Part shown: positions 14,799-23,450 of the stretch, piece by piece | Layout of the letters: the number at the start of each line of letters is the position of its first letter | How positions within the stretch are numbered: the stretch's first letter is position 1 | Assembly: GCA_020353535.1 (NCBI GenBank) | Contig: CP070696.1 | Span: 655,969-700,839, forward strand | DNA from: Spirochaetaceae bacterium | GTDB taxonomy: Bacteria; Spirochaetota; Spirochaetia; SZUA-6; DRHE01 | Length of the DNA stretch: 44,871 bases | Reading direction: 5' to 3' | Made by a program: the position numbers and the translations under genes | Notes under the pieces: generated by a model | What the model was told of the DNA's origin: nothing | Seen by the model: only the letters and a program-made list of their open reading frames with translations | Database searches by the model: none

Positions 14799-15746
14799 GT
14801 GGTCAACGGCACTGCCGATTGCGGTATTGCCGCCGGTGTTCAAATCTCTTTGAATCGCGTACCATGGGCCGTGCAGAAATCAGACGCTTTCAAGCTGGTC
14901 CTGGTGTCGTTTCTCTGGGGAGGGCAGTTCGTCGCCGCCCGTATCGCTACGGCGGAAGCACCTCCCTTTGCCGCTTCTTTTCTCCGCTACCTCTTCGCCG
15001 CCGTTACGCTGCTGATCATCCACCTGATTCGGGAGAGGCGCTTCTGCCGTCTGTCGCTGCGCCAGTGGGGCTGGCTCACCTTGCTGGGTCTTTCAGGTGT
15101 GTTCCTCTACAATCTGTTCTTCTTCTCCGCCCTGGCCATTGCCCCGGCCGGACGCAGCTCCGTGGTGGTGGCCATGACCCCGACGGTGGTCTCGGTGGCC
15201 TCGATCATCTTCTTCAAGGATCGTTTTTCCATACTCCGGGTTCTCGGTCTAGTGATCGCCCTATTCGGTGTATCCTGGGCGATCAGCGGGGGAGATCTTC
15301 CGAGTCTGCTGCGCGGGGAGATCGGCAGGGGAGACCTGTACATCTTCGGGGCCATGCTGAGCTGGGCAACTTTTTCGATCATCGGCAAGATCATTCTCAG
15401 GGAGCTTTCCCCCCGGCTGGCGATCACCTACGCCTGTCTGATCGGCACGGTCGCTCTGGCAATACCGGCTGTGCTGGAAGGTGGGTTGGCCGGGATCCCG
15501 CAGTACTCGCTGAAAATGTGGCTGAGCTTGGCCTATTTGGGATTGATGGGCACCGTACTGGCCTTTATTCTCTACTACCAGGGCATCAAGTCGATAGGTC
15601 CCTCGAAAACGGCCATATTCGTCAACCTGGTACCCATTTGGGCCATGAGTCTCGGTACAGTCGTACTGGGGGAGAGGATCACCCTGTCGCTGATTTTAGG
15701 TGCCGGCATGGTTGTAGGCGGAGTTTTTCTGACTAGCAGATCGTGA
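14799..15746 (+). CDS. EamA/DMT-family transporter
   Basis: About 315 aa from GTG 14799, or about 291 aa from GTG 14871. About ten hydrophobic helices in two repeats, each with an EamA signature (LVSFLWGGQFVAARIA, and GAMLSWATFSIIGKI in the second half). The second repeat ends LGERITLSLILGAGMVVGGV, typical for the family. Members export amino acids, nucleosides or other metabolites; the substrate here cannot be read. AGGAAAG precedes GTG 14799 but very closely, while GTG 14871 fits the family N terminus better but lacks a ribosome binding site. The stop overlaps an upstream GTG of the next frame, so the next gene is probably co-transcribed. Confidence 0.85.
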   Translation: MVNGTADCGIAAGVQISLNRVPWAVQKSDAFKLVLVSFLWGGQFVAARIATAEAPPFAASFLRYLFAAVTLLIIHLIRERRFCRLSLRQWGWLTLLGLSGVFLYNLFFFSALAIAPAGRSSVVVAMTPTVVSVASIIFFKDRFSILRVLGLVIALFGVSWAISGGDLPSLLRGEIGRGDLYIFGAMLSWATFSIIGKIILRELSPRLAITYACLIGTVALAIPAVLEGGLAGIPQYSLKMWLSLAYLGLMGTVLAFILYYQGIKSIGPSKTAIFVNLVPIWAMSLGTVVLGERITLSLILGAGMVVGGVFLTSRS

Positions 15747-15766
15747 GGACAACGAGGGGTAATGAT

Positions 15767-16135
15767 ATGAGCGAAAAGGCAAGAATCTTGACCTTCGGTT
15801 TTTCAGACGCCGACCAGGGGCACATCGATGCCCGTATGTCCGAGATCGGTGTGCCTGCGCCCACTCATCTGCTGAGCCGACACGGATCTGTCGTGATCGG
15901 CGATATCTTGCAGGAGGGAGCGATCGGAACGGAGGAACTCGACTGCGAGGAGCGGTTGGTGTTATTTCACAATGTCTCGGATGGAGGGGTGAGATCCTTG
16001 ATGCAGGTTTTCAAGTCCCTCGAGATTCCTAAACCGATCTTTGCCATCGTTACCGAAACCTCGATCACCTGGACTCTCGCGGAGCTGATGGCTCACCTGA
16101 CCGAGGAAAAGCGGATTCACGAAGGCTCGAAATAG
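15767..16135 (+). CDS. DUF3783 family protein
   Basis: 122 aa. The central and C-terminal part (LVLFHNVSDGGVRSLMQVF, PIFAIVTETSITWTLAELMAHL) matches my memory of DUF3783, a small cytoplasmic alpha/beta protein of unknown function. ATG 15767 is preferred because CGAGGGG (15753-15759) precedes it, although the frame is open to a GTG at 15743 that overlaps the transporter stop. The last 19 nt overlap the end of the convergent DUF898 gene. Confidence 0.75.
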   Translation: MSEKARILTFGFSDADQGHIDARMSEIGVPAPTHLLSRHGSVVIGDILQEGAIGTEELDCEERLVLFHNVSDGGVRSLMQVFKSLEIPKPIFAIVTETSITWTLAELMAHLTEEKRIHEGSK

Positions 16136-17088
16136 GTGTTTGAAAGGAACCACCCGCCCACTTTGGCCAACGCCCAGGGCGCGTAGATGCCAACGGTGAT
16201 CAAGGTCAGGAGTATCTGTCCCCAGAGTAATCCGAAGCCCCTGCCGGTCTGACCTCGGAAGCCGAGCCGGCCCACGGGCGCCTGTATAGCGTGGAATTCC
16301 GTGTGTTCGACGAAGTAGCGATAGATCTTGATGTAGGCCACCGGCAGGTAGATGCCCAGCGTAACGGCGCTGATCAGAAATTGAACCCAGATCAAGGCGA
16401 CCGTAGGCCAAAATTGGGTTGTCCAAGAAATGGCGTAGCTGCGGTAGCGAAGGTTTGTGAAAAACCAGCGGTAGATTGCATACAGGTAGGCGCAGAAGAA
16501 GCTCCAGAAGATCAGCTGCACGAGGGCCAGGAGCATGAACGATTGAAACGGGTTCAGGGCCAAAGGAGAGCCGAAAAGGGGTTGTTCCAGACGGACTTGA
16601 ACAAGTGCGAGGGGGATGACGGGGAGTACGATGGTGAGAAGAAATATCACGAACAATCTCCCTCCCTTACCTGCAAAACCAAGATGTTCTTCCTTGTAGG
16701 ATACCTCGCCGACTAAATAGCGACAGATGCGGGAGATGTACCACGGTAGATAGATACCGAGTGTGATTCCTGTCAAGAATATCCCGAGAAGATTCAAGCC
16801 GAAGAACCTGCCGATGGATCCCCGGAATTGAAACATCTCGTTGTCGAAAGCCATCGCCGAGATAAGTTTCCTCAGAATCGGAATGTAGAACAGCACGGTG
16901 AGAAGGAATAGGGCCACGACCGATAGCAGTATCCCAACAGCGGCCAGCGGCGATTGGGCGACTATCTCCTCGGCTCTACGGCTCTGAACAATGATCCACG
17001 TTTCGAGGATCAGCCAAGGGATAAAGAACGCAATGAACAGAGGAAAAAATTTCCTGGAATCCAAATTGAAATCAAACTCTCGTTTCAT
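16117..17088 (-). CDS. DUF898/YjgN family inner-membrane protein
   Basis: 323 aa with about eight hydrophobic helices. Two copies of the family signature can be seen: FFGLNLLGIFLTGITLGIYLPW followed by ICRYL, and LISAVTLGIYLPVAYIKIYRYF. A third related turn near the C terminus is GRGFGLLWGQILLTLITVGIYAPWA. This is the DUF898 pattern, a membrane family of unknown function. A GGAGATAGAAGA lies directly in front of the ATG. The 3' end overlaps the DUF3783 gene tail to tail, and the 5' end is divergent from nadE across 112 bp. Confidence 0.88.
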   Translation of the reverse strand: MKREFDFNLDSRKFFPLFIAFFIPWLILETWIIVQSRRAEEIVAQSPLAAVGILLSVVALFLLTVLFYIPILRKLISAMAFDNEMFQFRGSIGRFFGLNLLGIFLTGITLGIYLPWYISRICRYLVGEVSYKEEHLGFAGKGGRLFVIFLLTIVLPVIPLALVQVRLEQPLFGSPLALNPFQSFMLLALVQLIFWSFFCAYLYAIYRWFFTNLRYRSYAISWTTQFWPTVALIWVQFLISAVTLGIYLPVAYIKIYRYFVEHTEFHAIQAPVGRLGFRGQTGRGFGLLWGQILLTLITVGIYAPWALAKVGGWFLSNTYFEPS

Positions 17089-17200
17089 TCTTCTATCTCC
17101 ATACTCATCCGTATTATCGGCCCGCAGATCCTTGTAGATTTACAGGAATATGGCGGAATCTCTATCTATTTGCTATCCTGGGCGGTGTGGAGGTTCGAGC

Positions 17201-18841
17201 GTGAAGATAGCTATTGGCCAGATCAATCCCACCATAGGGGATTTCGTTGGCAACGCGACCAAGATCCTCGGTTATGTGGACCGGGCCCATAAAAAGGGCG
17301 CCGATGTCGTCGTGTTTCCCGAAATGTGCGTATGCGGTTACCCGCCGATGGATCTGCTGGACCACGGTTCATTCGTGGAAGCGAACCTGAAGACCCTGCG
17401 CCTCATACAGCAACAGTCACCCAAAGGAATCGGGATCGTATTGGGATATGTCGATAAAAACAGATCCGCTTCAGGGAAAGCGCTGGTGAACGCGGTTTCC
17501 CTGATCCATGATGGCGAGGTGCTGTTCACCCAGGCCAAGTCACTCCTTCCGACCTACGACGTGTTCGACGAGGCCCGCTACTTCCAGCCGGCGGATGAGC
17601 GCCGGACCGTTTCCTTCAAGGGTGAGCAGATCGGTATCGCCATCTGCGAAGACATCTGGTGGGAGACGGATCAGCTGCATGCCCTTCATTATCCGGTGGA
17701 TCCGGTCAAGGAGCTTCTCGACAAAGGCGCGACCTTGCTGTTTTCTCCTTCTGCCTCACCGTTTTACTCGGGAAAGCTCGATGTCCGTTACGGCCTCCTC
17801 TCCGGGATAGGAAAGTCTTCCGGAGTGCCGGTGGTGTACGTGAACATGGTTGGAGGCAACGACAGTCTGATCTTTGACGGGCGCTCCCTGGTCACCGCCG
17901 CCGACGGTACTTTGAGCTTCCTCGGGTCCAGTTTCGAAGAACAGCTCGCCTTCGTGAATACCGACACTCTCGTGGCAAAAGCGGATATCGAGGTGGATAG
18001 GTACGAGGAGATCGAGCAGGCGCTGGTATTGGGGATTCGGGATTACCTGGGAAAATGCGGTTTCAAACGCGTGCATGTAGGTCTTTCAGGCGGGATCGAT
18101 TCGAGCGTTGTGGCCGTACTGGCCCAGAAAGCGGTGGGGGCGGACAATGTCACGGTATTCGCCCTGCCTTCCCGCTATTCATCCCCCGGCAGCCGGGATG
18201 ACGCCGCGCAGCTGGCCAGGAATCTGGGCGTGCAACTGCACAGACTGTCGATTGAAGGAATGTTTGAAGCGGGCTTGCAGACCCTGGCTCCCGTGTTCAA
18301 GGGCAAATCCGTCGACGCAACCGAAGAGAATCTCCAGGCCCGGATACGCGGTCTTCTGCTGATGGCTTTCTCAAACAAGTTTCATTCCCTCCTCCTCACA
18401 ACGGGCAACAAATCGGAGCTGGCCACCGGCTACTGCACTCTCTACGGCGATATGTGCGGTGTACTGGCGGTCATCGGGGATCTCTTCAAAACCGAAGTCT
18501 ATGCTTTGGCCCGCAGTCTGAATCGAGAGAAAGAGGTGATCCCTGCGTCGGTGCTCACGAAAGTTCCGAGCGCCGAGCTGCGGCCGGATCAGGCCGATCA
18601 GGACAGCCTCCCGCCCTACGACCTGCTCGACCAGATCCTGCAGCTGTACCTGCTTCAGAGTAAGACCGTCGAGGAGATCACCGCGTTGGGTTACGAGGCG
18701 GGGCTGGTGCGGAGCGTGCTGAACATGGTAGGCAAAGCCGAGTTCAAAAGGCGTCAGGCTCCCCCGGTTCTGAAAGTCAGCCCGCGTGCCTTCGGAACCG
18801 GCCGGCGCATCCCCATCGCCAGAGTCATCCACGAAGCCTGA
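17201..18841 (+). CDS. nadE: Glutamine-dependent NAD+ synthetase
   Basis: 546 aa, the usual length of the two-domain enzyme. The N-terminal nitrilase-like glutaminase domain carries the Glu-Lys-Cys triad: E41 in VFPEMCVCGYPP, K113 in TQAKSLLPTYDVFDE and C149 in IAICEDIWW. The C-terminal synthetase domain has the PP-loop SGGIDSS (296-302) and the conserved TTGNKSE and GYCTLYGDMCG segments. It converts deamido-NAD to NAD with ammonia taken from glutamine. I start at GTG 17201 because GGAGG (17189-17193) lies 7 nt before it and the protein then opens with the family's KIAIGQINPT; the open frame to 17150 adds an unrelated tail. Confidence 0.96.
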   Translation: MKIAIGQINPTIGDFVGNATKILGYVDRAHKKGADVVVFPEMCVCGYPPMDLLDHGSFVEANLKTLRLIQQQSPKGIGIVLGYVDKNRSASGKALVNAVSLIHDGEVLFTQAKSLLPTYDVFDEARYFQPADERRTVSFKGEQIGIAICEDIWWETDQLHALHYPVDPVKELLDKGATLLFSPSASPFYSGKLDVRYGLLSGIGKSSGVPVVYVNMVGGNDSLIFDGRSLVTAADGTLSFLGSSFEEQLAFVNTDTLVAKADIEVDRYEEIEQALVLGIRDYLGKCGFKRVHVGLSGGIDSSVVAVLAQKAVGADNVTVFALPSRYSSPGSRDDAAQLARNLGVQLHRLSIEGMFEAGLQTLAPVFKGKSVDATEENLQARIRGLLLMAFSNKFHSLLLTTGNKSELATGYCTLYGDMCGVLAVIGDLFKTEVYALARSLNREKEVIPASVLTKVPSAELRPDQADQDSLPPYDLLDQILQLYLLQSKTVEEITALGYEAGLVRSVLNMVGKAEFKRRQAPPVLKVSPRAFGTGRRIPIARVIHEA

Positions 18842-18934
18842 AACTCCCCGCTTTGTGCACAACCGGAGGCCGGATTCAGACACCCGTGCGACACAGGTGG
18901 GATCCAGCCTGGCCTGCACCCCGAAAGAATTTTG

Positions 18935-18964
18935 TTGACCAAAGAAGTAATATATAACTATTTT
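18935..18964 (+). promoter_or_regulatory. Possible promoter of the small secreted protein
   Basis: TTGACC (18935-18940) and TATTTT (18959-18964) are 18 bp apart in an AT-rich block (about 18931-18970) in front of the gene at 19002. The rest of the 160-bp gap holds no gene. The strong ribosome binding site AGAGGAGG follows at about 18984-18991. Confidence 0.4.
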
Positions 18965-19001
18965 CATATACACAGAATCTATCAGAGGAGGACGTAAATA
19001 G

Positions 19002-19388
19002 ATGAAAAAGAGATTTTATGTGTTTGTCGCTTTGATCGTGCTGTTGCTGGCCGCTCCTCAATTGTTCGCCCAGTACAACAGGGACCTGGTGGTCTCGGTG
19101 ATGCGGGACAATGTCCGACTGCTAGGAGAAATCAACAAGGCATTGCAGGCTGAAGATTTCTACGCCACCGCTTTAAGCCTCATGGAACTGGCAGGGGGAT
19201 CCAGAACCCTGCAGCAGACCCCCCCGCCGGGTGGGTCCCGGGCCGAATGGAACAGGATCCACGGAGAGATGATCGACGCGGCTTTTCGAGCTGTCGGGGC
19301 TTGTGGGGCGAAAGACGCAGCAGCAGTGCAGGCTGAGGTAGCGAATTTGATTGCACTCCGGAACGAGGGACACTCGAAGTTCAGGTAA
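19002..19388 (+). CDS. Secreted four-helix protein, cytochrome b562/c'-like
   Basis: 128 aa with a clear signal peptide (KKR, about 15 hydrophobic residues, then a likely cut after LFAQ or LFA). The mature part is about 105 aa, predicted all-helical, with DNVRLLGEINKAL, a Pro-rich turn TPPPGG and a last helix ending LRNEGHSKFR. That end closely resembles the heme-binding end of cytochrome b562 (AYHQKYR) and of cytochromes c' (CxxCHxxFR), with no cysteines at the heme positions. It could bind heme non-covalently through the C-terminal His, or be a heme-free relative. Strong AGAGGAGG before the start and a strong terminator behind show a single-gene, well-expressed unit. Confidence 0.6.
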   Translation: MKKRFYVFVALIVLLLAAPQLFAQYNRDLVVSVMRDNVRLLGEINKALQAEDFYATALSLMELAGGSRTLQQTPPPGGSRAEWNRIHGEMIDAAFRAVGACGAKDAAAVQAEVANLIALRNEGHSKFR

Positions 19389-19422
19389 ACTGAGCCAGAG
19401 CAACTTCCAAACATTAGACAGT

Positions 19423-19459
19423 AAGCCCGGGGATCGTCTGCATCGCCCGGGCTTTTTTT
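19423..19459 (+). terminator. Rho-independent terminator after the small secreted protein
   Basis: AAGCCCGGG (19423-19431) pairs with CCCGGGCTT (19446-19454) around a 14-nt loop, and the T tract runs from 19453 to 19459. It starts 34 nt after the plus-strand stop codon. On the minus strand no T run follows, so it should act in one direction only. Confidence 0.9.
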
Positions 19460-19477
19460 CTGTCCCCCAGAACGCTC

Positions 19478-21301
19478 TTATGTCGTCAGAATGGCGGGAA
19501 ACTCCGCGAAGAGGCGTGTCATATAATACAGCTCTCTCACCCAGATACTGGAGTTTGGCGGTCCGAAGCGGTCGTTTGGCCTTTGTTGAGGATCAAAGCG
19601 GGAAGTTCCCATCGGTTTCTGCAGTGTGAAACCGAGAAGCTGAGAGATCAGGAGATTCAAGTTCTCCAGGCGGGATGATTTCTTCATGCAGGCGTCGAGC
19701 TTGAGGAGTGTATGGGAAAGCTCGAACCCACGAAAGAGCAAAGTTGGGTTTCCGAGCCTCCGGCTCACGCCGCCCATGGGATTGAACTCCGAGTTTACAT
19801 CGGGGCGGTTCAGATAGATCCAGGGAAGAAGAGCATCGAAGTATTGCTGGAGTCCTTTGACCGCATATCCCGATTCGTCTAGGGACACCGCAGTCTGAGC
19901 CTGGAGCATTATTTTGTCGATACTAGCCGCCTCCCCATTAAAATCCATCGAAAACAACTTCTGCGGCTCCTGCGGAAAAAACTTGGATTTGAGATTTCGC
20001 ACCATTTTCCTGTAGACATCTTTTCCGGTCAGTCTGTGCAGCTCCAGGAACAGCGGAATAAGCACCGGTGAATCTTCTGTCGGACCGGCGGACAGGAGAG
20101 AATCGGGATAGAGCAGATTGGAAAGATCCTCGAGGTTTTGATTCCCCTGCATAAGGGCATCAGCCATGTGCGAAGCCGCGTGCAGATAGGCTGAGGCGGC
20201 AAGGCTCTTGGATTGCAGCACGACGGCAATTCGGAGAAGCATCAAGGCTATGGCGACCGATTCGCTCAGGGGAATGGAAATTGTAGAATCGGGGGGGAGC
20301 CAGGATCTGCGGTTTTTCCGGTAGTTTGGGTAGAACAGGCCTCGGGGGTGCTGGCCCCTCAAGGAAAAGTCCGCCAGGCGTCGGGACAGCTCAACGGCAT
20401 CCCCATCGTCTGGCCGGTACCGTAGCTGAATCAGGGCCAAGGTACAACCAGCCAGAGACGAGAGTGTATTTCCCTCCTTTGTTTCCAACAATCCGCATAC
20501 CGGACCGTCATCTACGAGAAATAATTTCAAACATTCATCAATCTGACCTTCTATGTAATTCCTTGGATGTGGTTTGGATAACCGCGGCGGTGAATGTAAT
20601 CTGCTGCGGTTCCGCGCCAGGACTGCGCTGATCCCGTAGCGCCGGATCTGATCTGGGGCTGCGGAAATGAGGTTGAGACGCAGGCCGTACTCGAACGCTC
20701 CATCGCTGCGAAAGAACCGCGAATCGTGGATTCCTCTCCGCCGTTTCTTGTCGGACGGAACCCCGGAAGCGGCGGGCACCCGCAGCTCGACCCGTACGAA
20801 ATCTGCATCACCGCCGTATTCAAGACGCCGCAGCTCGATGCTCCCCACTTCTCCCAGGGAAGCCGTGGGATCGGAAAAGATGAGCACCGATTCAGGCTCC
20901 CTGAAAAGGAAGAGTCCATTGGCATAACAGGTTCGATCTCCAGGAGCCAGGTGGCTCGTTTGGGGAACGACACGGCCGGCGTTCAGCCCGGGAAACAGAT
21001 AGGTCATCTCGGCGTCGGCGGGAAACTCCAGGCAGAAGCTGAGGCCGAAGTTCCCTTCGGGAACAATATTCCAATGTCGCTCGATACAGAAGCCATGGCC
21101 GTTTTCAGCGATGTAGTCGCGTATGGTTGAAGTGAGAAAGTAGGCAACGACCGTGTCACCCCTGCAACTAATGCTCTCCGGGTAGCGTATCTCACCATCC
21201 TGGTAGAGACTGTAACGCAACCTACACGAAATCGTACCTTTTTCTATCGTAACCGTTCGGAAATCTGCCTGTACTATGCGCATGATTCTCAAAAGCAGCA
21301 T
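19478..21301 (-). CDS. Large uncharacterised protein with alpha/alpha-barrel-like C-terminal part
   Basis: 607 aa; ATG 21301, or ATG 21283 (MRIVQADF) as an equally plausible start. I do not recognise the family. There is no signal peptide or membrane helix. The first about 215 residues look beta-rich (FCLEFPADAEMTYLFPG, LGEVGSIELRRLEYGGDADFVRVELRV), like an N-terminal beta-sandwich. From about 240 on, regularly spaced amphipathic helices (SESVAIALMLLRIAVVL, YLHAASHMADALM, DSPVLIPLFLELHRLTG, SIDKIMLQAQTAVSL) recall the alpha/alpha barrels of glycoside hydrolases and related enzymes. Acidic catalytic candidates cannot be named. It stands alone between a terminator and the efflux operon promoter. 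Confidence 0.75.
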   Translation of the reverse strand: MLLLRIMRIVQADFRTVTIEKGTISCRLRYSLYQDGEIRYPESISCRGDTVVAYFLTSTIRDYIAENGHGFCIERHWNIVPEGNFGLSFCLEFPADAEMTYLFPGLNAGRVVPQTSHLAPGDRTCYANGLFLFREPESVLIFSDPTASLGEVGSIELRRLEYGGDADFVRVELRVPAASGVPSDKKRRRGIHDSRFFRSDGAFEYGLRLNLISAAPDQIRRYGISAVLARNRSRLHSPPRLSKPHPRNYIEGQIDECLKLFLVDDGPVCGLLETKEGNTLSSLAGCTLALIQLRYRPDDGDAVELSRRLADFSLRGQHPRGLFYPNYRKNRRSWLPPDSTISIPLSESVAIALMLLRIAVVLQSKSLAASAYLHAASHMADALMQGNQNLEDLSNLLYPDSLLSAGPTEDSPVLIPLFLELHRLTGKDVYRKMVRNLKSKFFPQEPQKLFSMDFNGEAASIDKIMLQAQTAVSLDESGYAVKGLQQYFDALLPWIYLNRPDVNSEFNPMGGVSRRLGNPTLLFRGFELSHTLLKLDACMKKSSRLENLNLLISQLLGFTLQKPMGTSRFDPQQRPNDRFGPPNSSIWVRELYYMTRLFAEFPAILTT

Positions 21302-21497
21302 CGGGGGCTGTCTGTACGGATATTACCACGGTGAACGACCTCGCGTCACCACGGTTTCCGTGGGAGTGTTGGGATTAATGGGGTTCTCAAACCCTCAGGT
21401 TTCTATCAAAATTTGATGTTTTTCTTCGGATTTTCCAACTTTTCCTATCCGGGCGTATCTCCGGTTGGTCCGAGTATCAAGACTGCGGCGAAAATGC

Positions 21498-21526
21498 TTG
21501 CGGAACTTTTCCTATTTGGGTATGCT
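21498..21526 (+). promoter_or_regulatory. Promoter of the TetR/RND efflux operon
   Basis: TTGCGG (21498-21503) and TATGCT (21521-21526) are 17 bp apart. The -10 runs into the left end of the 38-bp palindrome, so a bound repressor would cover the transcription start. The rest of the 281-bp gap (21302-21582) holds only a small CCACGG/CCGTGG hairpin and AT-rich sequence, with no ORF I can support. Confidence 0.55.
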
Positions 21527-21562
21527 TAAATAAGTGAATGAACGTTCATTCACTTATTTAAG
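21525..21562 (+). promoter_or_regulatory. Perfect 38-bp palindromic operator for the TetR repressor
   Basis: The half CTTAAATAAGTGAATGAAC is followed directly by its exact reverse complement, centred between 21543 and 21544. The core TGAATGAACGTTCATTCA is of the type bound by AcrR/QacR-like TetR proteins. It lies between the predicted -10 and the tetR start at 21583 and points to autorepression of the whole operon. Confidence 0.9.
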
Positions 21563-21582
21563 GAACGGATAGAGCACGGCGG

Positions 21583-22176
21583 ATGGGTCGGCCCAAAGAC
21601 AGCGAGATGAGAGACAGCATTCTCACAGCAGCATTTCGGATGTTCGGGGAACGAGGCTTCGGCGGTACGACCATCAAAGATCTGGCCCAAAGCCTGGATA
21701 TCTCCCCCGGATCGGTCTACACCTACTTCTCCGGCAAGGAGGAGCTGTTCCGCTGCACGGTGGAGGAGGGATGGCAGCGCTTTCTGCTGGAGATCAGCCG
21801 TATCGTGACCGCACCGAAGGAGCTGAAAGAACGCTTCGACAGCATTCTGGACTACTGCTTCGAATCTCTAAAGCAAGCCCTGCCGCTGCTGCGGGGAATG
21901 CTCTTCGATTCCCGACAGAGACGACTGCTTCATGAAAACCTGCAGTTGCTCTGTCAGCTGCTGGAGCAATTGATCAGGGAGGGGCAGAGCCAGGGCCTGA
22001 TCCGGATTGTCCTGGCGGAGGAGCACGTCCGCGCCCAGATCAAGATCAATGTCTTCGGTGTGCTTTCATCGGTAGCACTGGCTCAGGATGAGACGCTGGA
22101 CCGGGAAATTGATGTTGTCAAATCCGCGGTGAAGCATCTGCTGTATCAACGGTTGAAATTGGAGGATACAGGGTGA
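21583..22176 (+). CDS. TetR-family repressor of the efflux operon
   Basis: 197 aa. Residues about 8-55 form the TetR DNA-binding domain, with FGGTTIKDLAQSLDISPGSVYTYFSGKEELF as helix-turn-helix and following helix. The remainder is the all-helical ligand-binding and dimer domain, which has no recognisable ligand signature. The palindrome directly upstream is the likely binding site, and the operon it heads encodes a complete RND pump, so it should be released by a pump substrate. The 3' end overlaps the adaptor gene by 4 nt (GTGA, 22173-22176). Confidence 0.93.
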   Translation: MGRPKDSEMRDSILTAAFRMFGERGFGGTTIKDLAQSLDISPGSVYTYFSGKEELFRCTVEEGWQRFLLEISRIVTAPKELKERFDSILDYCFESLKQALPLLRGMLFDSRQRRLLHENLQLLCQLLEQLIREGQSQGLIRIVLAEEHVRAQIKINVFGVLSSVALAQDETLDREIDVVKSAVKHLLYQRLKLEDTG

Positions 22177-23450
22177 AGAAGCGCTGGTGGCTGGTTGTCA
22201 TCGTGATTGTCATTGCAGCCCTAGTGCTCTGGTTGGTTTTTCAACGGATCACGGCTTCGGACAACGGAGCCTCTGAAGCGGAGCCGAGGGTCACGGTTCG
22301 AACCGCCTTTCCCCGAATCGGTACCATTGAGGGGGTATTGAGCACCTCCGGCACCCTGACCGCAAGCAAGACGATCTTCATAACATCGAAGCTGTCGGGA
22401 CGAGTCGAGGCGATCCCCGTGCAAGAGGGTCAAGCGGTTATCGAGGGTGAGCTATTGGTACAGGTCGAAGAGGAAACCCCCCGTCTGCAGCTCGAACAGG
22501 CCTACGGGGCCTGGCAGGCTGCTCAAGCTCAGTATGAAAAGGCTCTGAAAGGAGCCAGAGCGGAGGAGCTGGAGAATGCCCGTGCGCTGTATGAGAAGGC
22601 GGAGAAGGACTTGATTACCGCGGAGGAGAGTTTCACCCGATCGAAGCAGCTGTACGACAGCGGCACAATTCCGAAAGCCCAATTCGAGCAGGCCGAGTCT
22701 GCGCTGCGGGCGGTGCGCACAGAGCTGGAGAATGCCGGTCGAAGTTTGCGGATGCTGGAGGAGGGTGCAAGTCCCGAAGAGAAACGCATGGCCCGCGCCC
22801 AGGCGGAAGCGGCCAAGGCGAGTTATGAGCTGGCACGCCTGCAGCTGGGATTCACCCGGATTCGCGCCCCAGCTTCCGCTGTGGTTGTCGAGGTGCTGCA
22901 GGACGAGGGAAATATCGTGGGGACCTCCACCCCGATTCTGGTACTCATTCAGGATGATCGCATTCAAGTGGAGATCGAGGTAGCGGAAAAATACTACGGA
23001 GAGATTTTGGGCAGGGACGAGGCCCTCCAGGCGCGGATCTATCCGCAGGCCTATCCTGGATCGACTGCCTTCCGAGGACACATCCTCACCGTAGCTCCGA
23101 CTATCGATCCGGGAAGCCGCACTTTCACAATAACGTTGGATATCGAGGATCCGCAGAACCTGCTCAGACCGGGTATGTACGCGGAGGTCGATCTGATTTT
23201 GGAACGGGTAGCCGATGCCCTGCTGGTGCCGGCATCGGCCCTTCTCGAGAGAGACGGACAGATGATCGTGTTCGTGGTCGACAAATCGGAAGGGACCACG
23301 GTCGCGGCTTCCAAGACGGTAATTCCGGGTCTGGCTGAGGCTGCCGAGGTGCAGATTCTGTCTGGAGTGGATCCCAAGGACGAGGTGATCGTGGAGGGCA
23401 ATACCTTTCTGGAAACGGGTCAACGAATAGACATCCTGGAAAACGAATGA
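22173..23450 (+). CDS. RND efflux adaptor (HlyD/AcrA-type membrane fusion protein)
   Basis: 425 aa, GTG start coupled to tetR. The N terminus is a membrane anchor (about 5-24) without a lipobox. A split lipoyl/barrel-sandwich domain comes next (first half around SGRVEAIPVQEGQAVIEGELLVQVE; second half around GFTRIRAPASAVVVEVLQDEGNIV). Between them is a long alpha-hairpin (about 100-215) rich in Ala, Glu, Lys and Arg, which would dock to the outer-membrane channel. A beta-barrel domain (PILVLIQDDRIQVEIEVAEKYY) and the membrane-proximal domain finish it. It should link the RND pump encoded next with the outer-membrane factor at the end of the operon. The stop overlaps the pump start as ATGA. Confidence 0.93.
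   Translation: MKKRWWLVVIVIVIAALVLWLVFQRITASDNGASEAEPRVTVRTAFPRIGTIEGVLSTSGTLTASKTIFITSKLSGRVEAIPVQEGQAVIEGELLVQVEEETPRLQLEQAYGAWQAAQAQYEKALKGARAEELENARALYEKAEKDLITAEESFTRSKQLYDSGTIPKAQFEQAESALRAVRTELENAGRSLRMLEEGASPEEKRMARAQAEAAKASYELARLQLGFTRIRAPASAVVVEVLQDEGNIVGTSTPILVLIQDDRIQVEIEVAEKYYGEILGRDEALQARIYPQAYPGSTAFRGHILTVAPTIDPGSRTFTITLDIEDPQNLLRPGMYAEVDLILERVADALLVPASALLERDGQMIVFVVDKSEGTTVAASKTVIPGLAEAAEVQILSGVDPKDEVIVEGNTFLETGQRIDILENE

Noticed and set aside
21349..21363. CCACGG-TTT-CCGTGG hairpin before the efflux operon
   Set aside because: Short stem with no T run and no link to either gene; probably chance.
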